DNA of 64,000 bases from Olivibacter sp. SDN3. Lineage in GTDB: Bacteria; Bacteroidota; Bacteroidia; Sphingobacteriales; Sphingobacteriaceae. Shown here in pieces: positions 25,851-36,013 of this stretch. Position 1 is the first letter of the stretch. Every line of letters begins with the position of its first letter. Under the pieces are notes generated by a model that was not told the DNA's origin, did no database searches, and saw only the letters and a list, made by a program, of their open reading frames with translations. Location: the NCBI RefSeq assembly GCF_014334135.1, contig NZ_CP060497.1:682001-746000 (forward strand), written 5' to 3'. A program made the position numbers and the translations under genes.

Positions 25851-28472
25851 TTATGATATTAAATTCATTGGTTTACCGGACACGATTATCCGGGTCACGG
25901 GTATTTCTCCATGAAACACCTCCAGCTTTGGCCCATCTGCAGTTAAATGAACCGTTCCAAAACCTCCAGCCGTGGAGATAAACGATTTGAAATCACCCAC
26001 TTTGGAGTCGATATATAGTGTCTGATCAACTGCGTCGTAACGGATACCCGTTAAGCCTTGGATTAACCCATAACTAGACAAAGCTCTACCGTACCAGCTC
26101 CCACATTCATATTCGTTGAAAGGATTTCTTATCCGGCCATCATATCGATCTCGACAAGTACGCACAATTTCTAAACCCTGAGCTACTTCGCCTACCAATA
26201 ATAGATGGGACGCCACTTGATATTCAATACCTGTCCATACCTCGTCGCTATATACAAAGGGCAGAGAAAGTTTTCCTCCCTTTGGCCAGGTACACAACAG
26301 CAAACCTCCTTCTTTCCCCGCAGCGTAGGCAGGTCGTTGTGGGTTTGGATGATTAGAAAGATCTTTCTTCAAATTATACTGATGTATGGATAAGAGATGG
26401 CTTTTTACTTTTTCAGTTGACAAAATCTCCGGTAGGCCACAGACCTCTGCGATCCAAGCGCCTAAAACACCGTCAGACAGACAACCTTTGCCATATTGAT
26501 ATTTTGGCCCTTCTTTCTCCAGCAATTCCCGTGCTTCCGGGGAATATTCACCTCCATACGACTGTGCTTTGGCAGGATTTTCAGCATGCAAGTCCTTATA
26601 TTTTATTTCCTGTATGAAATACTCTCCATCGAAAAGCTTAGTTTCCATATAAACACGGCCTTTTTTATACAGTTTTCGATAAGCAGATACATTCTCCTTG
26701 AGATACTTCCCCATCTCTTGCGTAGCTACAAGCGCCCCTAAATAGAAAGAGGTACACATCCCATCAGGACCCCAAAATTCGATATCATAGGTATTATGAT
26801 GAGGCTCTTCCAATACTCCTTTTTCATCTGGATCCCAAGTGCGTATACAATAGTCCATACTTTTCTTCACCAATGGATACATATCCTTTAACCAGCCATC
26901 ATCTCCACTGATTCTCCATTCGCGATATACCTTCATGATGCCTCCCAACTGACCATCGGCTGCCGCATGGAAATCATGAATAGTAGGACTAATTGGAATA
27001 TTGGCGCGAAAATTCTGGTGGCCATCACTACTTTGGTTCTCACAAAATTCGGTATATCGGAGACTACGCTCCAATCTGGGAAACAGATGCGGAATCGCTT
27101 GTGCATAATTCCACACGTGGGTGCAGGATCCATGGCAGCAACCTGCCTCATCACTGCATCCTTCCCAATTCCATAATCTACCATCGTATTGACGCATCAC
27201 CGTTGGTGATTTTAGGATACTCAGATTCGCCGCGACCGCTTCCAACACTTCAGCCGGCAAACTACTTAAAAAAAAGGCTTCTTTAAAATTACGGGAAGAT
27301 TTTTGCAACTCTTCATAACTTGTTTGCCAATATTTTGCTACGTCTTGAACATCATCAAATTTGCTCGCATACCACGGTTTATAATAATAAAACGCTTCAT
27401 CTTTATTATTGCTATACTGTATTTGACCGGTATCACAAGATGGAGCAGCATCTTCAGCAGATTCGATCTTACCGATTTGTAACTTACTCTGTGGTACGTA
27501 CCAAGAAAAATAAACGCGTATAGTCTTACTCTCCTGAGCACCAAGGGTAAACGGAACATACAAAGATGCTCCCGGAGCGCCCTTTTCAATAGGATCGGTC
27601 TTTCTTGTTTTCCCGGCGCTTACCGTGTTCCAGGTAATGGTCACAGGGTCCCACCAACCACCTTGAAACCAGCAATAATCTACAATAGTTTTTGCTTCAT
27701 CTGTGTATACGGCAAAGTCTGCCTGCTCTTCTTTCTTGTCATCAGCCCCCGGCTGCCAAAGTATAAAACCATTATTCATGGCCTTCACAGATGCATGCTC
27801 GTTTGCGGCGAGAAAATTTTTGGCATGATAAGAAAATACCGCTTCTAAAGGCTGCGCTTGCGTATTGTGAAAGGTATATTCTATCGCACCTACAGGGAGG
27901 CTCGAATTATCCTCATCGTTCGGTATGAACGGGCTCCAGGCCGAAAGTCCCACAGCTAAAGGCCAGTCATCATCTGTTAATTCGGTAGTGCAAAAAGGAA
28001 AGCGTGCTTCGAAGGTAGCCTTTTTGAAACGTGGCAGGCCATAGGTGGCTCCAGAAGCGCCATTACCCGTTCCCCGTTGACCGAACAGCTTCCATTCAGG
28101 AACAGGCCCTTCTAATACTTTAGCACCATTTTGCATACCCTTTATCGCTACTGCGGCGAAAACATGCGGCTCATGAAACATTTGTGGTTTGTTCTGAACC
28201 GACATATGTGATATTGCCCCTGTACCTTCCAAACAGAACATCCCTGCTCCTATACCACCAATAGGGAATGCGATCCTATTCAGATGATTCCCTTTATAAG
28301 GAGCGTTGAAAGCCCTTTTATCAGTTTTGGGGTCTTCTGAATGGTCTAACGTTTGTTCGTCAAGATCCTTCTTAGGTTTGGAGGATGCAAAAAGTAAAGA
28401 CGGACTGGCCGTAGCTGCTGTACCAGCCAAGGTTAGGTTCCGAAGAAAGGCTCTTCTGGTATTGTTGTTCAT
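25851..28472 (-). CDS. Exported GH116-family (DUF608) glycoside hydrolase
   Basis: An 873-residue enzyme with a twin-arginine-like signal (NTRRAFLRNLTLAGTAATASPSL). The N-terminal beta-sandwich (FPIGGIGAGMFCLEGTGAIS, about 65-85) and the C-terminal catalytic alpha/alpha-barrel (CTHVWNYAQAIPHLFPRLERS; HNTYDIEFWGPDG with the likely acid/base Asp; YGKGCLSDGVLGAW; DEVWTGIEYQVASHLL) are those of GH116, the GBA2-related family. Known activities are beta-glucosidase, beta-xylosidase, N-acetylglucosaminidase and, in actinobacteria, exo-beta-D-arabinofuranosidase. It is flanked by an AraB-like kinase 34 bp upstream and the CobW-like gene 10 bp downstream. Context with GH172, FucI and AraB makes a D-arabinan-type substrate worth testing. 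Confidence 0.88.
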   Translation of the reverse strand: MNNNTRRAFLRNLTLAGTAATASPSLLFASSKPKKDLDEQTLDHSEDPKTDKRAFNAPYKGNHLNRIAFPIGGIGAGMFCLEGTGAISHMSVQNKPQMFHEPHVFAAVAIKGMQNGAKVLEGPVPEWKLFGQRGTGNGASGATYGLPRFKKATFEARFPFCTTELTDDDWPLAVGLSAWSPFIPNDEDNSSLPVGAIEYTFHNTQAQPLEAVFSYHAKNFLAANEHASVKAMNNGFILWQPGADDKKEEQADFAVYTDEAKTIVDYCWFQGGWWDPVTITWNTVSAGKTRKTDPIEKGAPGASLYVPFTLGAQESKTIRVYFSWYVPQSKLQIGKIESAEDAAPSCDTGQIQYSNNKDEAFYYYKPWYASKFDDVQDVAKYWQTSYEELQKSSRNFKEAFFLSSLPAEVLEAVAANLSILKSPTVMRQYDGRLWNWEGCSDEAGCCHGSCTHVWNYAQAIPHLFPRLERSLRYTEFCENQSSDGHQNFRANIPISPTIHDFHAAADGQLGGIMKVYREWRISGDDGWLKDMYPLVKKSMDYCIRTWDPDEKGVLEEPHHNTYDIEFWGPDGMCTSFYLGALVATQEMGKYLKENVSAYRKLYKKGRVYMETKLFDGEYFIQEIKYKDLHAENPAKAQSYGGEYSPEARELLEKEGPKYQYGKGCLSDGVLGAWIAEVCGLPEILSTEKVKSHLLSIHQYNLKKDLSNHPNPQRPAYAAGKEGGLLLCTWPKGGKLSLPFVYSDEVWTGIEYQVASHLLLVGEVAQGLEIVRTCRDRYDGRIRNPFNEYECGSWYGRALSSYGLIQGLTGIRYDAVDQTLYIDSKVGDFKSFISTAGGFGTVHLTADGPKLEVFHGEIPVTRIIVSGKPMNLIS

Positions 28473-28506
28473 AACGATTCATATTTAGGTTCAATCGTTT
28501 ATCTGG

Positions 28507-30177
28507 TTATATTGAACTGGTTTCTAAAAAATCACCTAATTTTAAATATTGTTGATATCTTTTATCGTAATAAGCGGCCTTGCTTTTATCTGGAACATAA
28601 GACCGATCAAAACCGGTTCCCATGGCTTTCATCGCTTCTTCAACAGTTGGGTAAATACCTGCTACCGTTGCAGCAAACATGGCAGCACCCAAAGCGCAGG
28701 TTTGTTCCGATCGGTGTATTTTTAGCGGCATCTGCATAACATCTGCCAGCATCTGCATCACGAACGGTGATTTTTGGGCGATTCCTCCCACCCCTATCAG
28801 TCCTTTGATGGGCACTCCTTCTTCCTGAAAGCGTTCAACAATTTTACGAGCTCCAAAACACGTTGATTCCACAAGCGAACGAAATATCCGTGGAGCATCA
28901 CTGGCCAGTGTTAATCCACTAATTGCTCCTTTAAGCGACTGATCTGCATCCGGTGTTCTTCTGCCATTTAACCAGTCCAAGGCCAGCTCGTCGTGTTCTG
29001 ACGGGGCGATTGCGGCGGCCTGCTTGCTTAATTCATGCAACATGCGGTCACTGATATCTTTAAATAAGGCCCTGGATGCTTCATGATCAGTTTTATCGGA
29101 CTGCATCATAAGGTGTTGCAAGGGCCAAGAAAGCAATTGTTTAAACCATGCATATATATCACCAAAAGCGGATTGGCCTGCTTCCAACCCAATCATTCCC
29201 GGGATGATGGAGCCATCCACTTGTCCACAAATGCCTTTCACTATTTTTCCTTCAAATTCTTTTTTCGGAATGACCAGCATATCACAGGTAGATGTCCCCA
29301 TCACCTTACTTAAATAGTAAGGTTCAATCTGTCCGCCAACGGCTCCCATGTGGGCATCCATAGCCCCCACGCCAATCACTACATTGTCAGGCAAACCCAA
29401 CCTTTCCGCCCATTCTTTACTGAGGTAACCAGCCTGTTGATCAGCCGTGTACACCTGCTCCGGAAAAGTATCGTACACACTGGCTAATAAAGGGTCTAAA
29501 GAAGAGAAAAAATTCTTTGGAGGCAATCCATCGAAAGCCGTTGCCCATAAGCCCTTATGTCCGGCCGTACAAACGCTTCGCTTGAGTTCACGGACATGGC
29601 CACCACCTGTTAAGAGAAATGGGATCCAATCGCAATGCTCTACCCAGCTGTAACAAGCCTTCCGCACCTGCTGATCGTTCTTTAAGATATGAAGTAACTT
29701 TGCCCAATACCACTCTGATGAATAAATTCCCCCCACATATTTCAAGTAATCTTCACCAAATGCAGCAGCATGTTGATTGATCGCTGTTGCTTCCGGGACA
29801 GCAGTATGATCTTTCCACAGGACGAACATCGCATTCGGGTTAGCTTCAAATCCGGGCAATAAAGCCAACGGTGTTCCCGTTTCATCTACCGCTACCGGAG
29901 TCGACCCAGTGGTATCGACAGAGATGGCTTTGATATTCGTTCTAACAGCATTTCCTACTTGCGATAGGCATTTCTTTATGGTCTGTTCAAGCCCGTCTAT
30001 ATAATCCAACGGATGCTGTCTGAACTGGTTCTTATTGGGGTCACAGTATAGTCCGTCATTCCAACGGCTATACAGATGTACCGCAGCAGCTACCTCTTCT
30101 CCGGTATATGCATCAACGATGATCGACCGAACGGAATCTGTACCGAAATCTATTCCTATGCAATAATTAGTGTTCAT
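28507..30177 (-). CDS. araB: Ribulokinase (AraB-type FGGY kinase)
   Basis: A 556-residue FGGY sugar kinase that matches E. coli AraB along its length: IGIDFGTDSVRSIIVD, NPNAMFVLWKDHTAV, GGIYSSEWYWAKLLHI, GTSTCDMLV, VKGICGQVDGSIIPGMIGLEAGQSAFGDIYAWF, LDWLNGRRTPDADQ and GVGGIAQKSP. AraB phosphorylates L-ribulose and also D-ribulose. No araA or araD is in the window; instead the gene lies 36 bp after fucP and the FucI gene. FucI enzymes also interconvert D-arabinose and D-ribulose, so the pair could turn D-arabinose into D-ribulose-5-phosphate. A fuculokinase role is possible, but FucK is a different FGGY subgroup. Confidence 0.9.
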   Translation of the reverse strand: MNTNYCIGIDFGTDSVRSIIVDAYTGEEVAAAVHLYSRWNDGLYCDPNKNQFRQHPLDYIDGLEQTIKKCLSQVGNAVRTNIKAISVDTTGSTPVAVDETGTPLALLPGFEANPNAMFVLWKDHTAVPEATAINQHAAAFGEDYLKYVGGIYSSEWYWAKLLHILKNDQQVRKACYSWVEHCDWIPFLLTGGGHVRELKRSVCTAGHKGLWATAFDGLPPKNFFSSLDPLLASVYDTFPEQVYTADQQAGYLSKEWAERLGLPDNVVIGVGAMDAHMGAVGGQIEPYYLSKVMGTSTCDMLVIPKKEFEGKIVKGICGQVDGSIIPGMIGLEAGQSAFGDIYAWFKQLLSWPLQHLMMQSDKTDHEASRALFKDISDRMLHELSKQAAAIAPSEHDELALDWLNGRRTPDADQSLKGAISGLTLASDAPRIFRSLVESTCFGARKIVERFQEEGVPIKGLIGVGGIAQKSPFVMQMLADVMQMPLKIHRSEQTCALGAAMFAATVAGIYPTVEEAMKAMGTGFDRSYVPDKSKAAYYDKRYQQYLKLGDFLETSSI

Positions 30178-30213
30178 CTTGTTAATCGTTGTATTTAACT
30201 ACTATACTACTCA

Positions 30214-31560
30214 TCAATGATGATGTAAAACAATTTCATTTCCTGCGGCGGCTTTGCCTACGCCCCATATCGCATACCATGCAATGAAAGCAAAACATAG
30301 CATTGGGATGAAGAAAGCTACCGACATACTGGAATGATCCGCAATGACGCCCATGACCGGTGGACAAAATGCTCCTCCAGCTACTGCCATCACTAAAAAG
30401 GAAGATGCTTTCTTCGTCAGCGAACCCAATCCATGGATACCGAGAGCAAAAATTGTTGGGAACATGATCGACATAAAGAAATAGCATACAAATAACGCAA
30501 CCACAGACCCCCAACCGAGGGCCATAAATACAATTGCCATTAGCAATGTGTTTACTATAGCATATATAGCCAATAAGCGATGGGGACGGAAAAACTTCAT
30601 CATGTAAGCGCCCGATAAACGCCCTACCCAAAACAATCCCATTCCTCCTATGGCTAAAATTACAGATGCCGCCTGTTCTCCATTTTTGGGCATAAACACG
30701 GTTCCAAAATAACCCAGATGTTGCATCAGGTTGGCCACAGGCCCAGTCACATCAGGAATTTCTTCCGTCACATAATTAATAAAGAAGGAATTCACTCCGG
30801 TTTGTGCAGCAACGTAAAGAAACTGCGCAATCACTGCGGCTATGAATGCGGGGTGTTTCAGCAATCTACTCATTTTAGGATCGTCTTCCGATTCCTCCAC
30901 ACTTTTTTCTTCGATATCAGGTAGCTTTATTAACATGAATATAATCGCTACCACTACTACGATACATCCAACCCCCATATAAGGTTTAACTAAAGAATCG
31001 AACTTCTCTGCCCCTTCCTGCTGCTCCGCACCAAAAATAAATAACCCTCCCATTAAAGGCCCCAATATCCATCCTAACCCGTTAAATGACTGCGAGATAT
31101 TAATTCTTCTCGCTGCATATCGCCGCTCCTGCGATCCCAAAACCGTAGAATACGGATTCGCGGCCGTTTCCAGACATGCGAGACCACAGGCGATGACAAA
31201 CAAAGCCAGTAAAAAGGGAATAAATGCTTCAAACTTAGCTGCTGGATAAAACAGAAAAGAGCCTATGCTAAACAAGATCAATCCCAAGATAATTCCTTTC
31301 TGATACCCATAACGCTTCATAAAGAGCCCTGCCGGCACGGCCATGGCCAAATAACCGATATATAGGGAAAATTGCACAAAGCCCGACTGCGCTTTAGATA
31401 CACCCAGCGTGTCTTGAAAATGTTTATCAAGCACATCTAACAGACCATGTGCGAAGCCCCATAGCAAAAACAGGCTACAGATGAAAATAAAAGGGACGAT
31501 GTAATTCGTTCCATCCGCCGTTCTAAACAGCGATCCCGTTTTCTTTTTACTCATGAACAC
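30214..31560 (-). CDS. fucP: FucP-type L-fucose:proton symporter (MFS), copy 1
   Basis: A 448-residue, 12-helix MFS transporter of the FucP family. Marks are FLLWGFAHGLLDVLDKHFQ in helix 1 (Asp in the proton/sugar site region), GLACLETAANPYSTVLG in helix 4 (conserved Glu), INISQSFNGLGWILGP, and FMSIMFPTIFALGIHGLG. FucP imports L-fucose and, in E. coli, also D-arabinose and related sugars. The ORF begins MFMSKK; the third-codon Met is an equally good start. It begins 2 bp after the fucI stop and precedes araB, so isomerase, permease and kinase form one unit. A second FucP-type permease with the same MFMSKK start is at 47431-48699. Confidence 0.93.
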   Translation of the reverse strand: MFMSKKKTGSLFRTADGTNYIVPFIFICSLFLLWGFAHGLLDVLDKHFQDTLGVSKAQSGFVQFSLYIGYLAMAVPAGLFMKRYGYQKGIILGLILFSIGSFLFYPAAKFEAFIPFLLALFVIACGLACLETAANPYSTVLGSQERRYAARRINISQSFNGLGWILGPLMGGLFIFGAEQQEGAEKFDSLVKPYMGVGCIVVVVAIIFMLIKLPDIEEKSVEESEDDPKMSRLLKHPAFIAAVIAQFLYVAAQTGVNSFFINYVTEEIPDVTGPVANLMQHLGYFGTVFMPKNGEQAASVILAIGGMGLFWVGRLSGAYMMKFFRPHRLLAIYAIVNTLLMAIVFMALGWGSVVALFVCYFFMSIMFPTIFALGIHGLGSLTKKASSFLVMAVAGGAFCPPVMGVIADHSSMSVAFFIPMLCFAFIAWYAIWGVGKAAAGNEIVLHHH

Positions 31561-31562
31561 AT

Positions 31563-33326
31563 TTATTTATATATAGGTCCGTAACTTTCACAGGCACGAT
31601 AATCTGCTCCTTCACTGTCCATACCAAAAGCATTCCAAGCTGATGGTCTAAAAATGCGTTCTTCTTCTACATTATGCATGCAGATCGGGATGCGCAACAT
31701 TGCTGCCAGTGTGATTAAATCTCCTCCAATATGACCATAACTAATAGCGCCATGATTTGACCCCCAGGCGCCCATTACCGAGTAAACGTCGCGGAAGGGG
31801 CCTTCTCCCGTCACTTTAGGCACAAACCAAGTGGTGGGCCAAGTAGGATCCGTACGCTCGTCCAATAGCTTATTCACTTCTTCAGGAAGCTCCACTGTCC
31901 AGCCTTCAGCTAGCTGCAAAACCGGTCCTACCCCTTTTATCAGATTTATTCGGCACATCGTTACAGGCAGTCCTCCTGCTGTTAGAAATTTAGAAGAATA
32001 CCCTCCCCCACGGAAATAATCCAGGTTTGCGGGATGCCAACTGGTAGCGCCTAAACACGACCCCACTTCGCTATCTGTTATTTCCCAAAAGGGTTTCATG
32101 GCCGGTTCTCCTTCCTGCTGTTGTCTGCCCGTGCCATCCAAGGTAGCGGCGCCCGAATTGATTAAGTGGATAAATCCATTCTGAGCGATTCCTTCAGGTT
32201 TCCACCCAGAAACCCGTTCAACCGCATCAGGGCTCCAAAAAGTACGTACATCTGCAAAAATCTGTGCAGTATTTGTCAGTAAATAGTTGAATAACATGGA
32301 TACCCCATTCAATGAATCATTTTCAGTGGCCACGATATAAGGTGCCCGTTTACCATTCCAATCGAATGAAGAGTTTAATATAGCTTCGGAGAAATCGCCG
32401 TTAGGGAGAAAGTCAGTCCACTGCCGCTGGCCTTGAAAGCCAGAAACGAGGGCATGGTGTCCATACGCCTCCTCAGCGTAACCCATATCTTTCAATTTTT
32501 TATTCCCGATCATGAGATCACGGATAATGATGGTCATTTTTACCACAAACTCCCAGTCTTTATCTTTATCTGCTCTCGACTTTATTTTTGCTGACGCGTT
32601 GTAGTCCTTCCCTTCCTTACAATGTTTTTTCACCCAAGCGTGCGCCTTTTCATATTCTTCCTGATCATAGATTCCCAATTGAATACGCCTCAGCACCTCA
32701 GAAGAATCTACATATTCATTACGCATCCCCAAGTAAGTCTGGAAAAAATCGGCATCCACAATAGAGCCTACAATGCCCATGGATACCGAACCAATTGCTA
32801 AATACGATTGTCCACGCATGATGGCTACAGCCAGTCCTGCCCGGGCAAAACGCAACAATTTTCCTTTCACATCGTCTGGAATAGCTCTATCGCCCATATC
32901 CTGTACATCTTCTCCATAGATGCCAAAGGCCGGTAATCCCTTTTGATTATGAGCCGCGAGTGTAGCCGCCAGATAAACAGCTCCCGGCCTTTCGGTTCCA
33001 TTAAATCCCCAAATTGCCTTTGGTATCAACGGGTTCATATCCATAGTTTCCGAGCCATAACACCAGCACGGTGTGACGGATAAAGACACCCCTACATTTG
33101 CTGTTTCAAATTTCTCTGCGCAGTCAGCGGCCTCTTTTACACCTCCTATGCAAGTATCGGCAATGACGCACTGTACAGGGCTTCCATCCGGATAACGGAG
33201 GGTTGACTGGAACAATTCGGCTACATCATGGGCCATATTCATGGTCGTTTCTTCCAATGATTCTCTTATTCCGCCTAAGCGCCCATCTATGATCGGCCTA
33301 ATGCCTATTTTAGGATATTTCTTCAT
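31563..33326 (-). CDS. fucI: L-fucose isomerase (also D-arabinose isomerase)
   Basis: A 587-residue cytoplasmic Mn-dependent ketol isomerase, the usual FucI length. The N-terminus [19 protein letters not shown] and [28 protein letters not shown] are characteristic, as are the active-site blocks [17 protein letters not shown] and [13 protein letters not shown] with the metal-ligand Glu and Asp. FucI enzymes convert L-fucose to L-fuculose and D-arabinose to D-ribulose. No fuculose-1-phosphate aldolase gene is visible, but an AraB ribulokinase is two genes downstream. The gene starts 73 bp after the DUF6786-like lipoprotein and runs directly into fucP. Confidence 0.96.
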   Translation of the reverse strand: MKKYPKIGIRPIIDGRLGGIRESLEETTMNMAHDVAELFQSTLRYPDGSPVQCVIADTCIGGVKEAADCAEKFETANVGVSLSVTPCWCYGSETMDMNPLIPKAIWGFNGTERPGAVYLAATLAAHNQKGLPAFGIYGEDVQDMGDRAIPDDVKGKLLRFARAGLAVAIMRGQSYLAIGSVSMGIVGSIVDADFFQTYLGMRNEYVDSSEVLRRIQLGIYDQEEYEKAHAWVKKHCKEGKDYNASAKIKSRADKDKDWEFVVKMTIIIRDLMIGNKKLKDMGYAEEAYGHHALVSGFQGQRQWTDFLPNGDFSEAILNSSFDWNGKRAPYIVATENDSLNGVSMLFNYLLTNTAQIFADVRTFWSPDAVERVSGWKPEGIAQNGFIHLINSGAATLDGTGRQQQEGEPAMKPFWEITDSEVGSCLGATSWHPANLDYFRGGGYSSKFLTAGGLPVTMCRINLIKGVGPVLQLAEGWTVELPEEVNKLLDERTDPTWPTTWFVPKVTGEGPFRDVYSVMGAWGSNHGAISYGHIGGDLITLAAMLRIPICMHNVEEERIFRPSAWNAFGMDSEGADYRACESYGPIYK

Positions 33327-33399
33327 GTATATAAATTTTAGTATGCAGATTTATCGGCAAGCCAAAAGACTCACCCGTTTTTCAATTGACGGTAAGTCA

Positions 33400-34644
33400 C
33401 TATTTAAGCACCACTTCGTCCAACGAAGCTCCCAATACCTGCTGACAGATCTTATCCAAGACGTTTTCATCACCCACGAAATGAAATACGCTATGATGAT
33501 GTACCATTTCTTCCCGAGGTTTCAAAAATGCAGCAGGTGAAACACTTTCTATCTCGTAAAAGGGCCCCATCTGACTGCCATCTGCCAGCGGTCCGTCATT
33601 GTACGCGTTCATGGCATCTCCGGTAAACGGATCCTTTGTAGGTGTCCATTCCTGATTCAGGTAAGTCGCTTTTGGATCCACATCAAACAGTGTTATAGTA
33701 AGCACCTTGGTGTCAGCGGCGTAACTCCCCGCAACAGGTTTTACCCTATTGGGGGGAATCCCCAATTTTCCACGTGATTTGCCGTCCGCTTTGAATAACA
33801 ATGTTCCATTTCTGTAAGTAATACGATCTTCGGGAATTTCACCAAAATAATCTGTCGTTGCCACCTTACCCGATCTATTCTCATGATATGGAACGATAAT
33901 AACCGTTTCCGGAGAAGGAGTAAACATATCCAAACTCCATAAACAAGGCGCACCCGTTTGTTTATCCCACGCTTGTTCACCATTATTCATCAGCGTATTA
34001 ACCGTTCTGAAACCAACGGTTTTTACTTGCCCGTCTAAGTCGATATCGAGTGCCTTTTCAATTTCGTCATTTTCGAGGATTGCTATCTGCCTTTTAAGCC
34101 TGATTTGCAAACGGGTACCGGTATAATTCGTAATTTCAAGTTCTTTACTCAAATTAGCTTGCTTTGCTGTTGCTGAATGCAAGGTCCATTCTTCTGCATC
34201 GATAGCAGGTGGCGTATACCAATTTTCAAACTCCATGGTCGTCCCGGGCTGAAAAAAGAGGGAAAATTTACCCCCTTCCGGCCCTAACCACAGTCGGTCT
34301 TCCCCACCATAAGCGTTCATATGCTCATCCTGCTTATCAAAAGCATCGTAATTAATCCATCCAAAACTCAGCCCCTCCTCACCTTCTGCCGTAGAAGTAA
34401 AAACTTTTGCCTGATATTTAGGCGACACAACAACTTTGCCGTCCCCTTGTGTATTTTGCAATACCACAAGGCTGTCTTTTTTCTTTAAAAAGGCCAAATC
34501 GTAGCCAAAAGAACCTTTATTGTAGCTATCCATTTCCTGACTTTCTTCCTGTTGCGTTACATTTGATCGATCGCTTGCAGATTGGCAACCGCTCCATAAA
34601 ATGGTTGCTATCAAAAACGATCTTATGACATTTGTACTTATCAT
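33400..34644 (-). CDS. DUF6786-like lipoprotein
   Basis: A 414-residue protein with a lipobox at LWSGC (Cys20). The mature sequence has SFGWINYDAF, MNAYGGEDRLWLGPEGGKFSLFF, a segment resembling galactose-mutarotase-like beta-sandwiches (FRTVNTLMNNG), and a C-terminal GPFYEIESVSPA block. I recall this layout from proteins annotated DUF6786; no function is established. The overall look is of an aldose-epimerase-type fold. It sits 40 bp after the GH172 gene and before fucI, so a periplasmic role acting on the released sugar, for example anomer exchange or binding, is possible but speculative. Confidence 0.68.
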   Translation of the reverse strand: MISTNVIRSFLIATILWSGCQSASDRSNVTQQEESQEMDSYNKGSFGYDLAFLKKKDSLVVLQNTQGDGKVVVSPKYQAKVFTSTAEGEEGLSFGWINYDAFDKQDEHMNAYGGEDRLWLGPEGGKFSLFFQPGTTMEFENWYTPPAIDAEEWTLHSATAKQANLSKELEITNYTGTRLQIRLKRQIAILENDEIEKALDIDLDGQVKTVGFRTVNTLMNNGEQAWDKQTGAPCLWSLDMFTPSPETVIIVPYHENRSGKVATTDYFGEIPEDRITYRNGTLLFKADGKSRGKLGIPPNRVKPVAGSYAADTKVLTITLFDVDPKATYLNQEWTPTKDPFTGDAMNAYNDGPLADGSQMGPFYEIESVSPAAFLKPREEMVHHHSVFHFVGDENVLDKICQQVLGASLDEVVLK

Positions 34645-34684
34645 AGCACTCTTTCGTTTTACCTTTTCTTTTTTGGGATCTTAT

Positions 34685-35875
34685 TTAATTCACTTCCAGA
34701 TCATCTTTTTCCGGCAAGGCAGGGAAACGGGCATGTGGCTCACGTTGGTACCAAAAAGCAACCGTGATGATATCCGATTTTTGCGGTAGGTACCTCCCCT
34801 CAGATCGCCATCCCAAATCCTGAATGGTTACCTTCAAATCGCCATCGAAACGAACAGGATCCATGATATGCCAACGATACATGCCGAAGCGCTGCTGCGA
34901 TTGATACACGCCATCTGGCCGAATGACTTGATGCAACCCTGCATAGGCCGTAGAGAACTCTTCGTATTGCCGCGTTTTTTTATTTTCAAAATTGTAGGAT
35001 CCACAGAAATAATCCTCCAGGCCTGTTCCCACGATTGTAGCAAAATCTTTATCGCCATCCATAAAGAATTTTATCTCCCCTTCTCCCCACCAACCCACAT
35101 TATTTACCCCCACTCCCATCATGGTACCTACATAATGGCCTTTTCCTTTTACGCCATCCAGTATCGTATGCAAAGAGGTCGAATTGGGGTTTGATCTTCT
35201 ATATTGCGCATGTAAATAAGCTTCTTCTTCTCCAACCTCCGTTAAGGTATAATCTACCTGATAATAGAGGTTCATAGGTTCTGAGTTTATATTCTCAACA
35301 GTAATTTTACATTTTTTCCGAAAAGGCATCTTCCAATAGCAATTGAAAGCACTCCCCGGATTAACCGTTATTGCCAAAGAGTTAAGAGGCGCATAGTCAT
35401 TCCAAGGCATACCGAAAAACGCACCCACGGGTGCTTCAATGGATGGTTCCGTTTCATCATCCCAATAGAAACGGATAATTGAGTAACTCCAATTGCCCGT
35501 GGGAGTCATCCATATATGCTGAACGGCCCCGGGGCCCTCCATTTCGGCTATGGTAAAAGTCTCCCCGCCTTCAATTGTTATAAATGGATTTACTTTCCAG
35601 CCTACCCCTAAATCTCTGGCAGCATGAGCCGCATTCGCCACATTTCGCTGGTCAGCTTGTTTTGCCGGATCGGCCATGCCGCCTTTTCCTTTCTCTCCGG
35701 TAAAGTTTTCAGGGCTTATCGAGCGGGTTTTGGCATCCGACAGTTTTGAAAGGTTGCCCATATTCATATCTAAGCCGTCGAAAGACCCAGTTTTCTGCGC
35801 ATAAGCAAAGTAGCCAACAAATAGCATCGCGGCCATTGCAATTGTTCTTTTCATCATTTTACTTTTATGGTTCAT
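34685..35875 (-). CDS. Secreted GH172-family (DUF2961) protein
   Basis: A 396-residue protein with a signal peptide (RTIAMAAMLFVGYFAYAQ); ATGs at codons 7 and 8 are alternative starts. The double jelly-roll GH172 core is clear: GAVQHIWMTPTGNWSYSIIRFYWD, FFGMPWNDYAPLNS, and NVGWWGEGEIKFFMDGD with Glu265/Glu267, then GTGLEDYF with Glu287. The paired glutamates match the reported catalytic acids. Characterised members are alpha-D-arabinofuranosidases acting on mycobacterial D-arabinan and difructose-dianhydride enzymes. The gene has its own leader with a perfect copy of the 16-bp operator-like site found before susC at 41417. It precedes DUF6786 and fucI. Confidence 0.88.
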   Translation of the reverse strand: MNHKSKMMKRTIAMAAMLFVGYFAYAQKTGSFDGLDMNMGNLSKLSDAKTRSISPENFTGEKGKGGMADPAKQADQRNVANAAHAARDLGVGWKVNPFITIEGGETFTIAEMEGPGAVQHIWMTPTGNWSYSIIRFYWDDETEPSIEAPVGAFFGMPWNDYAPLNSLAITVNPGSAFNCYWKMPFRKKCKITVENINSEPMNLYYQVDYTLTEVGEEEAYLHAQYRRSNPNSTSLHTILDGVKGKGHYVGTMMGVGVNNVGWWGEGEIKFFMDGDKDFATIVGTGLEDYFCGSYNFENKKTRQYEEFSTAYAGLHQVIRPDGVYQSQQRFGMYRWHIMDPVRFDGDLKVTIQDLGWRSEGRYLPQKSDIITVAFWYQREPHARFPALPEKDDLEVN

Positions 35876-35948
35876 GTTTTTTTAGTTTATAAATCGGCGT
35901 CGCGCACGGTTTCAGGATTGATCCATGCATTTCTTATTACAATGATAC

Positions 35949-35964
35949 GCTTAATCGTTTAAAC
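35949..35964. promoter_or_regulatory. LacI-type operator-like site upstream of GH172
   Basis: The site gcttaatcgtttaaac is identical to the one at 41468-41483 upstream of susC and lies about 75 bp before the GH172 start. The near-symmetrical GCTTAAwCG / TTTAAGC pattern with a central CG resembles LacI-family operators. Confidence 0.6.
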
Positions 35965-36013
35965 AAACAATAATTCCATTTCATTTTTTGTATCATTTCT
36001 TCTACAATCCGTT

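Noticed and set aside
28507-30177. Kinase as L-fuculokinase (FucK) because of neighbouring fucI and fucP
   Set aside because: The sequence matches AraB ribulokinase throughout; fuculokinase belongs to a different FGGY subgroup. A side activity on L-fuculose remains possible.
28507-33326. A complete classical phosphorylative L-fucose pathway
   Set aside because: Isomerase, kinase and permease are present, but no fuculose-1-phosphate aldolase or lactaldehyde enzyme is visible in the window.
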